Positions 23,159 to 34,434 of a DNA stretch of 64,000 bases are shown here, piece after piece. Where the stretch lies: positions 6,771,147 to 6,835,146 of the forward strand of contig JABAKD010000023.1 of assembly GCA_012845835.1 (NCBI GenBank), written 5' to 3'. Source of the DNA: Undaria pinnatifida (Eukaryota > Sar > Phaeophyceae > Laminariales > Alariaceae). The translations under genes and the position numbers were made by a program. A model generated the notes under the pieces. It did no database searches and was not told the DNA's origin. It saw nothing but the letters and a program-made list of their open reading frames with translations. How positions within the stretch are numbered: position 1 is the first letter of the stretch; each line of letters starts with the position of its first letter.

Positions 23159-23612
23159 GGAATTGCCGTTGACGGCTGCAAACAATTTGAATTTGACATT
23201 TGCCGGATCGGCAATAACAATTTGAAGTTGAAATTTGCGAAGCGGACGAAGGCTAGTGCGGGAGGAGGCTCCGCCAACAGTGGGGGTGGTGGAGGTTCAG
23301 GATCAGGCGTGTGGGAGCTGGTCGGGCAAGAACGGGACTCAGCTTCTTCTGGCAATCCTGATTGGCCGTGCCCGAGCAAGGGTTGTGACGGCTTCCTCAT
23401 CGCACGAAATAGGAAAAACAGGAGTTCCCAGTACGCTGTCTGCGACACCTGCAAGAGTGACGAGCCTTCCACGTGCCAAGCTTTTCATAACCTTAACAAG
23501 AAGCACTGGGGAAGCGGCGACAACCCTCGTGTGTGTGACTGGTGTGACGCGGACACCTGTGATTCACCTTCGATCGGCGTCCCTAACGAAGGAGCTGAGA
23601 GCTTGACGAAAC
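23159..23612 (+). CDS. Nested Cys-rich gene, exon a
   Basis: Plus-strand gene inside intron 9/10 of the ligase. The frame opens after a stop at 23,153 (start or acceptor near 23,159 uncertain) and ends at donor AAAC|GTGAGT (phase 1). Reads 'VDGCKQFEFDICRIG', basic 'LKLKFAKRTKASAGGG', a Gly/Ser linker, then Cys-rich 'WPCPSKGCDGF', 'AVCDTCKSDEPSTC', 'VCDWCDADTC'. Four CxxC or CxxxxC pairs suggest a metal-binding or disulphide module. Family not recognised. The surrounding 2.8 kb is notably poor in repeats. Confidence 0.62.
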
Positions 23613-23953
23613 GTGAGTTTCATTTCTTCGTGTTGTTGGAATTTGATGTTTGCTGTCAGCTACTATACTACTGATGATGTTGAGAGTTTGTTTGTTCCCG
23701 TTGTCAGCGTGTTCAGCGCCGTGCGACATAGGTAAGACACCAGATGTCAACACCCTGCATTTTCGGTAGTGCTGCGTTGAGTGTTGGCTGAGTGTGCTGC
23801 AAGTTGTGCGCAATAGACTACCAGTATGTGGTTTTGGGTGTTGGTGAACTCAAGCGAATCCTGTTTCCAATAATGATGCACATTGAAATTTACATTGTTT
23901 GACCTTGTGTGCCTGTCTGCAACGTCTGCTGTAGCATGTGTGTGCTACACCAG

Positions 23954-24057
23954 CGTGGTCGAACTACCACACGGTGTGGAAGCTGTGCTTGGGGACGCGT
24001 AGCCTGAACAAACTCAAGTTCGCCTTGGTGGTCACGGAGGGCAGTCCCGTCGTCGGG
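23954..24057 (+). CDS. Nested Cys-rich gene, exon b
   Basis: Acceptor GCTACACCAG, phase 1 in; donor GGG|GTAAGC, phase 0 out. Reads 'WSNYHTVWKLCLGTRSLN', 'KLKFALVVTEGSPVVG'. Joins exon a as Pro across the splice. The donor and its neighbourhood recur in degenerate tandem copies downstream. Confidence 0.6.
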
Positions 24058-24625
24058 GTAAGCATGTTGTATTAGTTGTCTACGCAGTTGTGTGCTGTGA
24101 TTTCTTTTTCATGCGTACAAACACACTTTTGCATGTACGAGTACGTGTACGGGGCAGTCCCGTCATCGGGGTATAAGCAGGAATTGTACAAGTACTCAGG
24201 TCTACGAGTAGACCTATGCAGTGACGCTGTGTGATGCGATTTCTTTTTCATACGTACAGCCGAACACACTTCATGTATGTACGACTACGAGTACGGGGCA
24301 GTCCCGTCATCGGGGTAAGCGGGGGTTGAACAAGTGGTCCATGCAGTGACGCTTTGTGCTGTGATATAAACACACGTTTTGGATGTACGACTACGACTAC
24401 GTGGTATCTATACATGTAAGACGCAATGAAAACGGGCAAGTCTCATCACGGGGGTCAGCCAGGGTTGTAAAAGTGGTCCATGCAGTGATAAATAACACAG
24501 CAGCATGATACCTCAGCACCAGTCGCAGTACACACTGGAGGTTGATATATAGCAGTAAACAGAAGCTGAAGTTAACCTGGGTGATGCTGGAGAGCAGTCC
24601 CGTGATTGGGGTTAGCGAGTTGTTC
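24040..24625. repeat. About 150-bp degenerate tandem repeat carrying a splice-donor-like motif
   Basis: Four to five units, each with GGGCAGTCCCGTCATCGGGG followed by TAAGC-like bases and GATTTCTTTTTCATRCGTAC. The first unit is the real donor end of exon b. Confidence 0.75.
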
Positions 24626-25087
24626 ATGTAGTGACGAGGTGTACTACTACTGTTACTCATTTTTCATACAACCACATGAACTCTTTGTATTAACGAGTAC
24701 AAGTAGGGTGCGCAACCTCTTCAGGAATCGCAGTACACGTCGGTCGTAATAGTGTTGATAGCAGCAGTAATAGAGTAGTACCGAACAATATATACAGCAG
24801 GTACTGTCTCTTACCCTTCGTTGTCGGTATTCCGCCGGTAGGCCTTATGTAGCAGTATACCGGGGCTTACGCTTACCAGTTGCGACTGTGAATCCCGTTC
24901 GTTCCTGTCCCAGTGGTGGTTTCATAGGTGTAGCAACGTTGTGGTACCAGGCAGGGCTTTGCCCATAAACGACCGCTTTCATTACAACAGTGTTAAATTG
25001 TACGACTTCCTTTCGACGACAGCTACGTGGCCTTACTATTTTGAACACTGAACGCAAGGTATTCCCATCCGTTGTTGTCGTTTGCAG

Positions 25088-25256
25088 AAGCCCTGCGAAG
25101 CAGCCGCCGAGGGCCAAGTCGGCGAGGACATAAACACAAAGTGCACCGGCGACATCAAGGTCGGTGACCTCCTGAAGAAGGCAGGCGACCACTTGCTCGA
25201 TATACATCCCGCATTCCATTCCCACGGTGCCACGAGGGCGTTCGACATCGAGATAC
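25088..25256 (+). CDS. Nested Cys-rich gene, exon c
   Basis: Acceptor TCGTTTGCAG, phase 0, matching exon b. Reads 'KPCEAAAEGQVGEDINTK', 'CTGDIKVGDLLKKAGDHL', 'LDIHPAFHSHGATRAFDI'. The 3' end is uncertain (candidate donors near 25,226 and 25,257). Confidence 0.5.
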
Positions 25257-25529
25257 GTTTTACTCTTATCTTGCGTCCTGTGTGTCACGAGTCGAGACAT
25301 CCATGTCTCTTGCTCAAGACTAGGGGATGGCGTGCGGATATAGTCTATGAAGTGCGGCTCTTTTTCCAAGTACCAAGAGCAAGTACAACAATACCACAAC
25401 AATTACTAACAACGAAAGAAGGAGCTCCAATAGTTTGGATGGTTACGACGTCTGCTGGAGAGAAGTACGAATACTTTTTTACACATACTTATCGACGTTC
25501 TCCCGCCATGCTTCAACGTTTGTGGACAG

Positions 25530-25634
25530 ATCCACAAGATCATCGACAAAAAACAAGAGTGCAAGGTGCTGGGTACCTCCGCTGAGGAGGAAGAGTCCAA
25601 GCAAGCCTGCATGCTTCTTCGGAAGCAATGTTGA
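25530..25634 (+). CDS. Nested Cys-rich gene, probable last exon
   Basis: Frame ends at TGA 25,632-25,634. Reads 'IHKIIDKKQECKVLGTSA', 'EEEESKQACMLLRKQC' after AG at 25,528-25,529; an earlier start at 25,434, after a TTACTAAC branch site, would add 'CFNVCGQ'. Composition (Lys/Glu/Cys) fits exon a, but the junction with exon c is not resolved. Confidence 0.4.
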   Translation: MHKIIDKKQECKVLGTSAEEEESKQACMLLRKQC

Positions 25635-26214
25635 CAGCACGTTCTTTATAGAACGTTAAGTTGTGGTTTATTATACCAGCATCGTTTTTTGAGAACTATG
25701 CCTAAATGCGTGCTCTTCGTCTTTCAGGAATACAAATGTACTTCACATGTTTGCGGTGTGTGCGTTCAAGTTCCTGCTTCCAGCATGTTTTTTTTGGCAC
25801 TGCGCTCCTTTACATCTTAAGTTGTAGTTTTCCTGTCTCTATCCTTGACAAGCGCGTGCCTGGTGTTTATGCACTGCGATAATTTATTATTGATGATCGA
25901 CTTAGAGAGAGCTATTAATAAGTGTACAGGACCTAGGTACTACCTGAGAGGTGGAAGGATATGCCAAGCAAGTCCTCCGACGTGCCCATCATGGACTGGG
26001 CGAATGGATGATAATAACAAACTCATAATCATAATCGTCTCCATCCTGTACCGTTGTACTATATATGGACCTCTTGGCATTTTCAAGTCGCCAGTTGCGC
26101 CATTTGTGCTTCTTTTCCGCCTTTCTACTGAATGTCCATTCCTCCTTCCGCAAGCGTCGCGGGCGGCGCCCAGCCGCCCGCAAGCGAAGCCCTTGTATAT
26201 ATATATATTGGGAG

Positions 26215-26402
26215 GAACATAAACACTGCTACGGTATGATACCGGATGAAAAAATATCTGCTAGGTATGGCCTAGGTACACAACGACAACCAACATGCAA
26301 AATAAATGGGGCGTATTTTCCGACGATTTTGGGTTAAGGAGCACCGTCATTCAGAAAACAAAATAGCCAAAAAACGGAATACCTCTATCGTAGCACGCAT
26401 CT
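26215..26402 (-). mobile_element. MITE family 'GATAGAGG', partial copy
   Basis: GGCCTAGGTACACAACGACA, CGACGATTTTGGGTTAAGGA and ACCTCTATCGTAGCACGC; one end lost near a (TA)n run. It shows the intact TTAA that is filled in other copies. Confidence 0.7.
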
Positions 26403-26503
26403 GAAACAACCACTGCACGCCCGCCGCCCCCGCCCCCACCGCCCTTCCTCAAAACAAAAAAAAGCCCCCCCCCAAAAAACGAACACAAAACGCGCGCCCT
26501 CAC

Positions 26504-27188
26504 CATCCTCAAAATAGTCCCCGACGCTCTCCCGCCTCCGCCACCACCACCGCCGCCGCCACCGACACCACCACCATCAGGAAGCCTGTGCCCCGCAAAC
26601 CCTCCAGAAGCTGCGCTAGCGCCCGCCCCCGCTCCTCCACCCCCGGCACCGCCTCCACTGCCACCACTGGCTCTCCCGCCGGGGACAGGGGGGAGTGCTA
26701 ACCCCGCCGCCGCTGCCGCCTCCAGTAATTCTGGAGGCCACGCCCCAAGCCCCAAACCGGCACCGCCATTGCCAGCACCAGTACCACCGCCACCACCATC
26801 ACCACCGCCCCCAATGGTTCCGCAACTTCCGGAGGCAGCATGCGCGGCAGCCGCAGCTTGCGCGGCAGCCGCAGCCGAGGCGGCAGACGCCGCAGCGTGA
26901 GCAGCGCGGGCCTGCCTCAGCATGGCCACCTCTCTCTCGAGAGCGGCTTCTGTCTCGGAGCGATGTCGGTGGCGTTGCTGTTGCTGTTGGTGGTGGTGGT
27001 GGTTGGAATGGGCTTGGTGTGGGGAGCGGTGGGGAGCAGGGTTGCGACCACCACCGTCACCACCACCACCACCCCCACCTCCAACGCCGGTAGCCGAACT
27101 AGCGGCGGTAGAGTAGGAGGAGGGCCCGGGGGAGGAGCTAGGAGGAGGAGGAGCGTTCAGGCGTCCTCCTCGCGCGTGTCCCGCCGAT
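26504..27188 (-). CDS. Giant ligase gene, exon 9: Pro/Ser, His/Gln and Ala/Gly linker
   Basis: One base plus 228 codons; phase 2 in, 0 out; acceptor TTGCTTCCCTAG, donor ATG|GTGAGG. Begins 'SAGHARGGRLNAPPPPSSS', then a Gly tract, 'NHHHHQQQQQRHRHR', a helix 'SETEAALEREVAMLRQAR', Ala-rich and Gly-rich stretches, ending 'RASGTILRM'. No conserved domain seen. It is supported by both splice sites and by phase agreement with its neighbours. Confidence 0.62.
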
Positions 27189-27430
27189 CTAGGGAAGCAA
27201 AGACAGGGACGCGGAGGAAGGGGGGGGGTCGTGGTTAGGGTAAGGGGAAGGGTCTATGGTACGTATTTTCAGCAGCCCTTTGGACAAAAAGCCAGTACCT
27301 TCCTCAATACAAGTAAAAAAAATAATCGAAAACAAAGGACGTAACATCGAAAGACCAAATTCTCCGACCAACCACGGCAGCACAAAAACAAACAAAAAAT
27401 CCTACCCACATTTTTTCATGAGCCATACAG

Positions 27431-28700
27431 GGGGGGGGGGGGGAGGCGTACTCATCTGTTGCATGCCTTAGTCATTTGACCATTGACCTCGCATCCCTTT
27501 CGAAGCGGAACACCGTTCATACTCTTAGTAGAGACACCTCTATTTGGGCGCTAATTACGCTTCTTCCGTATACTACATAGAAATTGTTCGCTACCCTATC
27601 CCCGTTCTGCTTCGCCGTCTGTGGCCACCCTCTATCTCCTAGGATAGCGATCGTTTTCTCGCCACTCTCTAGTCGACAAAGCTCTTCCATGTCACATACG
27701 TCTAATTTCCTCATCTCCTCCTGCATCCCGTTCCTCCGTGTATATTTCATATTCTCTAACAATGTGAGTCCTATTCTCTGTTGTTGTGCCACCCGAGCAT
27801 ATATTTGTAGCCATGTCCTTCTCCCGACTACTGGTATCTCTCTTTCTCCTTTCTGGTAGGTCCAGGTCCCCTACACGACATCGCGGTTTCAGATTTTTCG
27901 GGTAGTCCATTGGGCCGTGCAGATACGTTTTCATTCCAATATCTTCCCTCAACCCGCCGCATATCTCAAAGTCCTTCCTCTTTCACTTTCTTTCTTAGTG
28001 CTTGCCTTCCCCTTTCTCCTATTCTCTTTTACTTCTGTCTTGTACCCGCCAAACTTCTCTATGGACCGTATCTCTTCTTGGTCTCCCCCTAAATCCTTCC
28101 ATATGTTCTTGACTACGTTATCCCCATCTTATTCCAGCTCGCGCACTTTTGTCATTTTCTCCCATACAGCCTTATCAACTATGCGCTATGGCTGGCAACC
28201 TCTTTTCTGGAATATTCTTTACATTATATTGTCTTTTCAATTTTCTCACATCTCTATTTGTTTCAAGTGGGTACATTCCTAGTTCTGCTCTTAATACTGT
28301 ATTACTCGTCGTACTTGGGCATCCTAATATACTTTTAGCTGCTGTCATCCGCACTGTTTCCAGTTGTTCTACGAATTTCGCGTTCCCTTCCCATACTTCT
28401 GCAAACTCTAGCTTTGGTAAAATCACATTAATCATAATACATATTCCAAAATCCTAGTGTCAAGGTGCGGGTCTGTTAGGATCGCACCCATCTTGCCTAC
28501 TTGTGATTTACCCTTCCGTATCACTTCCGCTATGTGCGCATCCCAAGAGCAGCGCGTCGAGATCTCTACGCCAAGGTACGTATATTGGTCCACGATCGGT
28601 ACTCCATCTTCTTCCCACTTCCACTTGAAATTCACCACATTCACCTTATCCTCATTACATACAACTACTGCGCATTTTTACACGTTCGCTGTCACTCTCC
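27431..28700 (-). pseudogene. LINE (non-LTR retrotransposon) reverse-transcriptase 3' fragment, decayed
   Basis: Minus-strand frames with several frameshifts. They read 'KWKWEEDGVPIVDQYTYL', 'GVEISTRCSWDAHIAEV', then 'INVILPKLEFAEVWEGNA', 'VEQLETVRMTAAKSILGC', 'LRAELGMYPLETNRDVRK'. This is the usual order after the polymerase core of LINE ORF2: 'YLGV.I', 'W..HI', 'P.LEYG.E.W', 'LE..Q....+.ILG', '+L.ELG..PL...R'. 5' truncated at a G/C run (about 28,700-28,729); the 3' end has a poly-C tail (27,431-27,443 as G). Inactive. Confidence 0.75.
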
Positions 28701-29009
28701 AGGGGGCGGCGGGGGGGGGGGGGGGGGGCGTTACGCAATAAAACCAAGTAAAAAAGTTGAACCCCGCCTCGTCATTTTCTCGATGCGACCAGACATCACA
28801 ACTTAGGACTCCGATCAACTTTTGCTTTTTTTTTTACCTTTCTAAGACTATGGACCCGTACTTCTCGTTATTTGTTGCTCCCCTATGTAGACAAAAAAAA
28901 AAAAAAAAGTCAAAGCCCAGGGGTGTTCCAACATAAAAAGGCATTTTTTTTTCCTTGCGTTGCACGGGTCTGTGGTCACTTGTCGCTAGTCGGGTGGGAT
29001 CAAGTGATA

Positions 29010-29520
29010 TAATATCCGACCCGTACGACTCGTAAACCTCCTGACCCGTGGTCCCGTGAGATACTGTTTTGAACACCACCTGACTCGACCGGACGCGACC
29101 CCCTGGGTGATCCGATCCGACCCGTAGGATTCGCAAACCTCCCGACCCGAGGACCCGTAAGACATTGTTTGGAACACCACCTGACTCGACCGGACGCAAC
29201 CGTCACGGGGATCCGAATCCGACCAGTGGGGTATGCAAACCTCCTGACCCGAGGGCCCGTAAGATTTTGTTTTGAACACCACCTGGCTCGACCGGACTCG
29301 ACCCGTGAGAAAATGAAAACCCTCCCTCGTCCGACCCGCGGGCCCAGTCCTGACCCGTGTCTGGTCCGATCCGACCCGTAGGATTCGTAAACCTCCCGAC
29401 CCGAGGACCCGTGAGATATTGTTTCGAACACCACCTGGCTCGACCGGACTCGACTCGTAAGATCATGAAAACCTCCCCTCGTCCGACCCGCGGGTCCAGT
29501 CCTGACCCGTGACAAGCCAA
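29010..29520. repeat. Higher-order repeat of the GGGTC family
   Basis: Four to five units of about 95-150 bp with CCCGTGAGAT, TTTTGAACACCACCTG and GACTCGACCCG blocks. An expanded relative of the simple pentamer arrays. Confidence 0.75.
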
Positions 29521-29850
29521 TAACTATATTCACGACCGAAAACACGAGACCCGTACCACAAAACCAAGATTCTTTAGACCAAAAAACAAAAATCAACTCT
29601 GCAAGACCAAAAACCTAACACCCAGGATCACCGGAACATCAATACATTATCAAAACGCCAAAGTGTGGATACCAGGTCGCCTTCCCCTAGATTGCACCGC
29701 CTCGTTATCACAAGTTCAAGGTCACGAGAAGTACCTCACACCGTTCCGTGAAGACCCGTCACACCGTTCCGTGACACCATTCCGTGAAGACTCGAGACGC
29801 CGACCCACCTCGGTGTGTCCTCCGCACCACAACCACAAAAGAGAGAACAT

Positions 29851-30072
29851 GTATGCAACGGCAGCTTGCGCTGCCGGGGTTGTAACGAAGACCACTGATA
29901 GGGACAGCTCGCGCTATAGCTACAATGGGATCCGAAGGGTGCGCCAGCTGGCGTTGGGCTACGAAAGCAACTGAGTTAAATCGACACACGACGCGTATGA
30001 AAATACGTGGAAGTGTGGTGAGCTAAAGCTTTATTTTTCCCCATTCGCCGGAGGATAAAAAGAAAAAAAAAA
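29851..30072 (+). mobile_element. SINE with 10-bp target duplication
   Basis: 222 bp starting TATGCAACGGCAGCTTGCGC and ending CCGGAGGATAAAAAG then A-rich. Flanked by AGAGAACATG at 29,841-29,850 and 30,073-30,082. Contains a GGCAGC-TTGC-GCTGCC hairpin near the 5' end. Confidence 0.85.
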
Positions 30073-30243
30073 AGAGAACATGCTAAGGGCACCGCCCCAC
30101 TAAAAAACAGCCCAGAGACTCCACCCCCGACTACAGCTCGATGACCGCACACTACCCAACCGCAAACTTCAAACAAAAAAGTCCACATCCAGAGCCTAAA
30201 CCCTAAAAGTATCCAGAAAAAACAAAAAAAAGAAGCCACGGAC

Positions 30244-31110
30244 CTGCCCGAAGCGCCCGCTGCAGCCGCCTCCGCCGCCGCCGCAGCCGCAGCAGCCGCT
30301 CTCCGCACCTCCGCGCGACCCTCAAGCGCGGCCAGTTGCGCAAACCTCTGGCTCAGCGTGTCGACAGCTGCTCCGGCACCGCTGCCCCCCCTCTCCGCAC
30401 TCCCACCCCCTCCTCCAGCTCCTGCTCCTTCTCGTCCTCTCTCTCCCACTCCTCCTTCTCTTCCTCCTTTCCCTCTTCCGGCTCCCTCTCTTCTACCTCC
30501 TCCCCCTCCTTCCCGTCCCCCACCCTCTCCCCCTGCCTCCTGCTCTCCTCCCACCGCCACGGCAGACCCCGTTGCGGCACCTGTACCCTCCGCCAACGCC
30601 TTAGATTTGCCGGCAGAGGACGACGAACCCGCCGTTTTCTCGTCCCCGAGAAGCGCCTGCATAGCCGGAAGAGGCTTGTCCCCCGCCCCCCGTTCCCCTC
30701 CCGCCTCCATCGCCTCCCCCTCTTCTTTCTTAACCCCAACCTTCTCTTCACCGCCATCCCCAACCTCCGACTTACTTACTTTCCCTACTCCCCCCTCCTC
30801 CGTCTCCTTCTCCCCCTCCCCCTTCCCCTTCCCCTTCATCCTCCCTTCCTCTCCCTCCCCCGCCCCTTCATTGTTACACACTTCATGCTTCCCTTTTCTC
30901 GTCTCGCGCTTAGTCCCACCACCACCACCACCACCACCAACCCCAGACCCCGGAGTCCAAAGAACGCCACCGCCAACACCAACTCCTCCCTTCTTGGAAT
31001 CAGCAGCGGTGGCGAAGGTGACCAGTTGCTCCGCTTTCACAACCGCTGGGGGGAGGAAAGTTGTCAGAAGTTTCCGGGAAACTTTCCTGCGGACCTCCCC
31101 ATCCTCGTAC
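30244..31110 (-). CDS. Giant ligase gene, exon 8: end of Tudor-like fold, then Ala/Gly/Glu linker
   Basis: Phase 2 in and 2 out; acceptor CTCTATCAG preceded by T8, donor AG|GTCCGT (weak beyond AG|GT). Starts 'YEDGEVRRKVSRKLLTTF', then 'LPPAVVKAEQLVTFATAA'. A basic/acidic Gly-rich linker follows. Near the end is helix 'LSQRFAQLAALEGRAEVRR' running into an alanine tract. An inner acceptor exists at about 31,050, but it would discard the Tudor end and break phase, so the outer one is used. Confidence 0.72.
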
Positions 31111-32690
31111 CTGATAGAGTCGGAGAAAAAAAAGATGCATCGGAAAAAGTAAGAAGTGAAACAATGTTCTCAAACAGCAGTAGCGCTTTACGATACAATA
31201 TTGAAATTGTTGCGAGCATTCTTAGTTTTTTATTGTTTTCCGGCAATGCTGCTTTTCTACTGGTGCTGCCCCCAGCAATGCTGCGGTCCGTCTGCAACAC
31301 CACCTTAACCTCCTCAGAGCCCCAAACCCCCTGTCCATACTAATTCCAAGTAGTTTATCCCCCAAAACGGGGTTCCAGTGGTGAAGGTGTTCACCCCTTT
31401 AGAGCCTCAAAATCCCCCCCTATACTAAATCCAAGTAAATTTGTCCCCAAACAAGAGTTTCCAGTGGTAAGAGGCGGTACGTTTGTGGTGCTGTGCTACT
31501 GTCGCACCTATTATTATTGCTGCCGCGAGCTCTTCTACTCAGTTTTCGTTTACTGTGTAACTACTAATACCATTGTTAAACGCCAACCATCGCCATAACG
31601 TAAACCGTGCCTTCTACGATCCCCCCCCTCCCCCTCAAAACAGAAACACGGGTACGCAGTCAAGTTGATTTGGGCCTCTTCCCTATTCCTTGCCTCCCTT
31701 CGGCACTTCCGGGAAACGACTAACAAACTAGTAGTCCGACTAACTAGCTGGTGACTTCAGTCTTACCGTGTCGACTCACAGCGCTAGGAACGGGGACATT
31801 CCTTCTATTGTTTTTTCACAATAACTCGTACAAGCAATCAAGTCCGCGGTGACAGGTCAGGCCCAGGTCAGGCCCCGTCACCTCTGGAGTGGAAGAACAC
31901 CCAAGCAAAAAAAAAAGCCTCCTTCCTACCAAGGCCTAAAATCGTAGATTGGAAAAAAAAAAGTGGGAGCAATTAGTTCGAAACAAAGCGGTTTAAGCCC
32001 TTTAGACCCCCCCCCCAAAAAAAAACTACCTTTACAACTTCCAAGTAAATTTCTCGCCAAAACGGGTTCCCAATTGTAAAGGCGTTAAGCGATGTGGCGC
32101 ACTGAAGCCGCAGAAAAATCGACACACACACGACGCATTACGTAAAGGGCGGTAAGCTTAGCCTCTTCTCCCCCCGATATTTGAGAGCATCATGTCCCGA
32201 AAAAGTGGATGTCGTTTTCCCATAAGAGTGAAACTTAAGGTTTGACCAATGTACGAAACTACTGTAAAATACATCAGCTGTAAGTTCAGTAAGTCTCAGG
32301 GTCGATACTCACAATTGGCAAGCTGCGTGATACACCGGCCGCTCGATTTTGAAGATGCGTTATCCTTTCCATAAATACCAGGTATGACACTTACAGTTCG
32401 ACGCTAGTCGACGAGGGAAGAAAATGCTGAACTTTTCTCGCAAAAAAAATGAAGGACGTACCGCACTGGGGGGAGGAGAGGAGGGCCCGCCTATGCGACC
32501 CCGGATCTGAGATACTACTACGTAGGTGGGGGAGTGAGAGTAGTGCGAGGAGAACAAATGGGATAACGAGAGAGAAAAATAAAAGCTCAAGTGTGATGCC
32601 AGGGTGAACATGAATAGCCAAATGTTAGCATATGAATGCACCCGCTCCGGAGGAAAAAAATACAAATACCGAAAAAAAACGTTGTCATAC
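31111..32690. other. Intron 7/8 of giant ligase
   Basis: Three micro-MITE copies (31,305-31,475 pair; 31,990-32,090), a GTGTCGACTCACAGC TIR end at about 31,777, and one CAAGCTG..GATACTCA repeat (32,270-32,345, reverse). Otherwise nothing seen. Confidence 0.55.
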
Positions 32691-32782
32691 CTGACATCAG
32701 CTGTCCCGTTGCGATGGCAGGTGGTAACCCGTCCGCGGTACCACACGGCTCTTCCTCCGCCCGTTCGGAAGCACGAATAAAC
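32691..32782 (-). CDS. Giant ligase gene, exon 7: Tudor-like strands
   Basis: 30 codons plus 2 bases; phase 0 in, 2 out. A long T-rich tract precedes the acceptor GTGAAG; donor is AG|GTATGA. Encodes 'VYSCFRTGGGRAVWYRG' followed by 'RVTTCHRNGTADVR'. With the start of exon 8 ('YEDGEVRRKVSRKLL') this gives the classic 'W+.G+V....DGT.DV+Y.DGE.E..V....+' pattern of Tudor/chromatin-reader-like barrels, common as small modules in protist proteins. The codon split over the splice (AG/G = Arg) restores the motif exactly. Confidence 0.75.
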
Positions 32783-33629
32783 CTTCACAAAACACAACAC
32801 AAACAAAACAAAACGAAGACGAAAACAAAGACGAAAACGAAAACGAAAACAAAAACAAAAAAACAAAGAATATGAAAACGAGAACGAAGAATCAAAATCG
32901 AAAAATGAGTAAAAAAAAAAACGAGCGAAAAAACAAACCCTAAAACGAAAACTCGACATAGAGCCGACAATTAAAAAAACAAAGGACGAGAACGAAAACA
33001 GAAATTCCAACAAAACCAAACCAAACCAAACCAAAAAAAAAAAAAAAAAAAGGGAACTAAATGCACACGCCAAGCCCGCAACACAGCACAAGGGATGGCG
33101 TGGCGTAGCGTGGCGTGGCGTGGGGAGGGGGGGCGGGCGGAGGGGGGAGGCGAAAAGGGCCCAGGTCTATCCGTGACAAGCTAACAGTGGACGCAGGGCG
33201 GGGGAGTCAGTGAACCACAGGAGGACGCACGCTCCTCTATATTGTACAGTTTACTTTTTTCGCTCCTCTCATCTACTATCTCCGCACTTTTTCTTTCTAT
33301 TTCTCTCTCCCTACACGTCACTCAGACCCAGGGTCACTGAGCAGGCTCTTCTCCCCCCCCCCCCCCCTCGCCCCCACGGTATAAACACGCCTTCGATTCA
33401 CCGCGAGAAGACTTCAGCCCTTGCAAACTTCGTCGACTCGGATCAAATTTCGCCGTAGTGTACCCACGATGCTAGGCGCGCTCTCAGAAGTTGATTCCTT
33501 TCTAATTTTTTTTTTTTTTGCACTACGAAAGGGGTGTGGTGTGCGCTTAACCCATTTAGCACTGCACTCCCGACATGGGGACAAAACACTTGGCATTAGT
33601 ATTGGATCATTTTAGGAGTTTGAAATGGG

Positions 33630-33720
33630 TTAACCCCTTTAGAGCCCCCAAACCCCTCCTTGTACTATTTCCAAGTAACTCTGTCGCCAAAAACGGGTTT
33701 CCACTTGTAAAGGGCGTTAA
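33630..33720 (+). mobile_element. TTAA micro-MITE, complete copy (91 bp)
   Basis: TTAACCCCTTTAGAGCCCCC to TAAAGGGCGTTAA, TTAA at both ends. Confidence 0.82.
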
Positions 33721-33784
33721 GGACCTCTCTGAACCTCTCCTAAAACACTGATCTGAGCAAAACAAAACGTGCCATGAACGGTAG

Positions 33785-34215
33785 AGCTGTGAGTCGGCAG
33801 GATTTCAACACTAATAACTAATCGGTAGGTGCCTGTAGCTAACTAGCAAACTTTAGCCGGCAGGTCGGCTGGCGAAACCAGCCGACGACTAGCCGACTTG
33901 CCGATTTGAGTCAGGCGAGCGAAGCCAGACAAATCCCCCCCCCCTTCCCCCCTCCCCCCGGCCGAGGGAACCCCGTCCAAAAAGAGGAGCATATATCCCC
34001 TACTTTACATTTCGTCCGACAAGTGTGGAAACCCAATAAGTCGGATAGTCGGCAATTCTTGGAAACGTCTAACTATGAATCCGACTAGTAACAAGTTGGC
34101 GTATTGACCCCGCTACAGCCCCCAAACCCCTCCCTATACTATTTACACGTAGTTTGTCCCCCAAAACGGTTTTCCACTTGTAAAGGCGTGCCAAGTCGTG
34201 TCGACTCACAGCTCC
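33785..34215 (+). mobile_element. TIR hairpin MITE, full copy with nested micro-MITE
   Basis: Ends AGAGCTGTGAGTCGGCAGG and GTCGACTCACAGCTC are inverted. Internal hairpin AGGTCGGCTGGCGAAACCAGCCGAC. A diverged TTAA micro-MITE occupies about 34,105-34,190. Related copies: 10,720-11,135, 42,390-43,050, 58,863-59,160, 59,685-59,970, 62,107-62,272. Confidence 0.75.
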
Positions 34216-34434
34216 AACAAACGGGGAAACGTAACAATCAGGGCAAAAAAAAATGGTTGGTAAAAAAAAGGGGTGCATAATAAATACCTTGGTAGAGTTT
34301 AATAACACCTTTGGTGTAGAGTTTTGTATGTGTCACAGGTCCTACTTGCTTTGGCTCCCCCTCAAATACCTACTCCACGAACAACTCCATGTCCCACCCG
34401 GTGTTTGAAAAAAAAAAAAATGCTGCAAACACAA

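Larger units (their letters stand above)
27189..30243. other. Intron 8/9 of giant ligase
   Basis: Holds the LINE relic, a degenerate (GGGTC)-family array and a SINE; 29,530-29,690 has nothing recognisable. Confidence 0.6.

Noticed and set aside
30336..31343. Plus-strand Ser/Pro-rich frame of about 335 codons
   Set aside because: Antisense of exon 8; it lacks phase-consistent neighbours.
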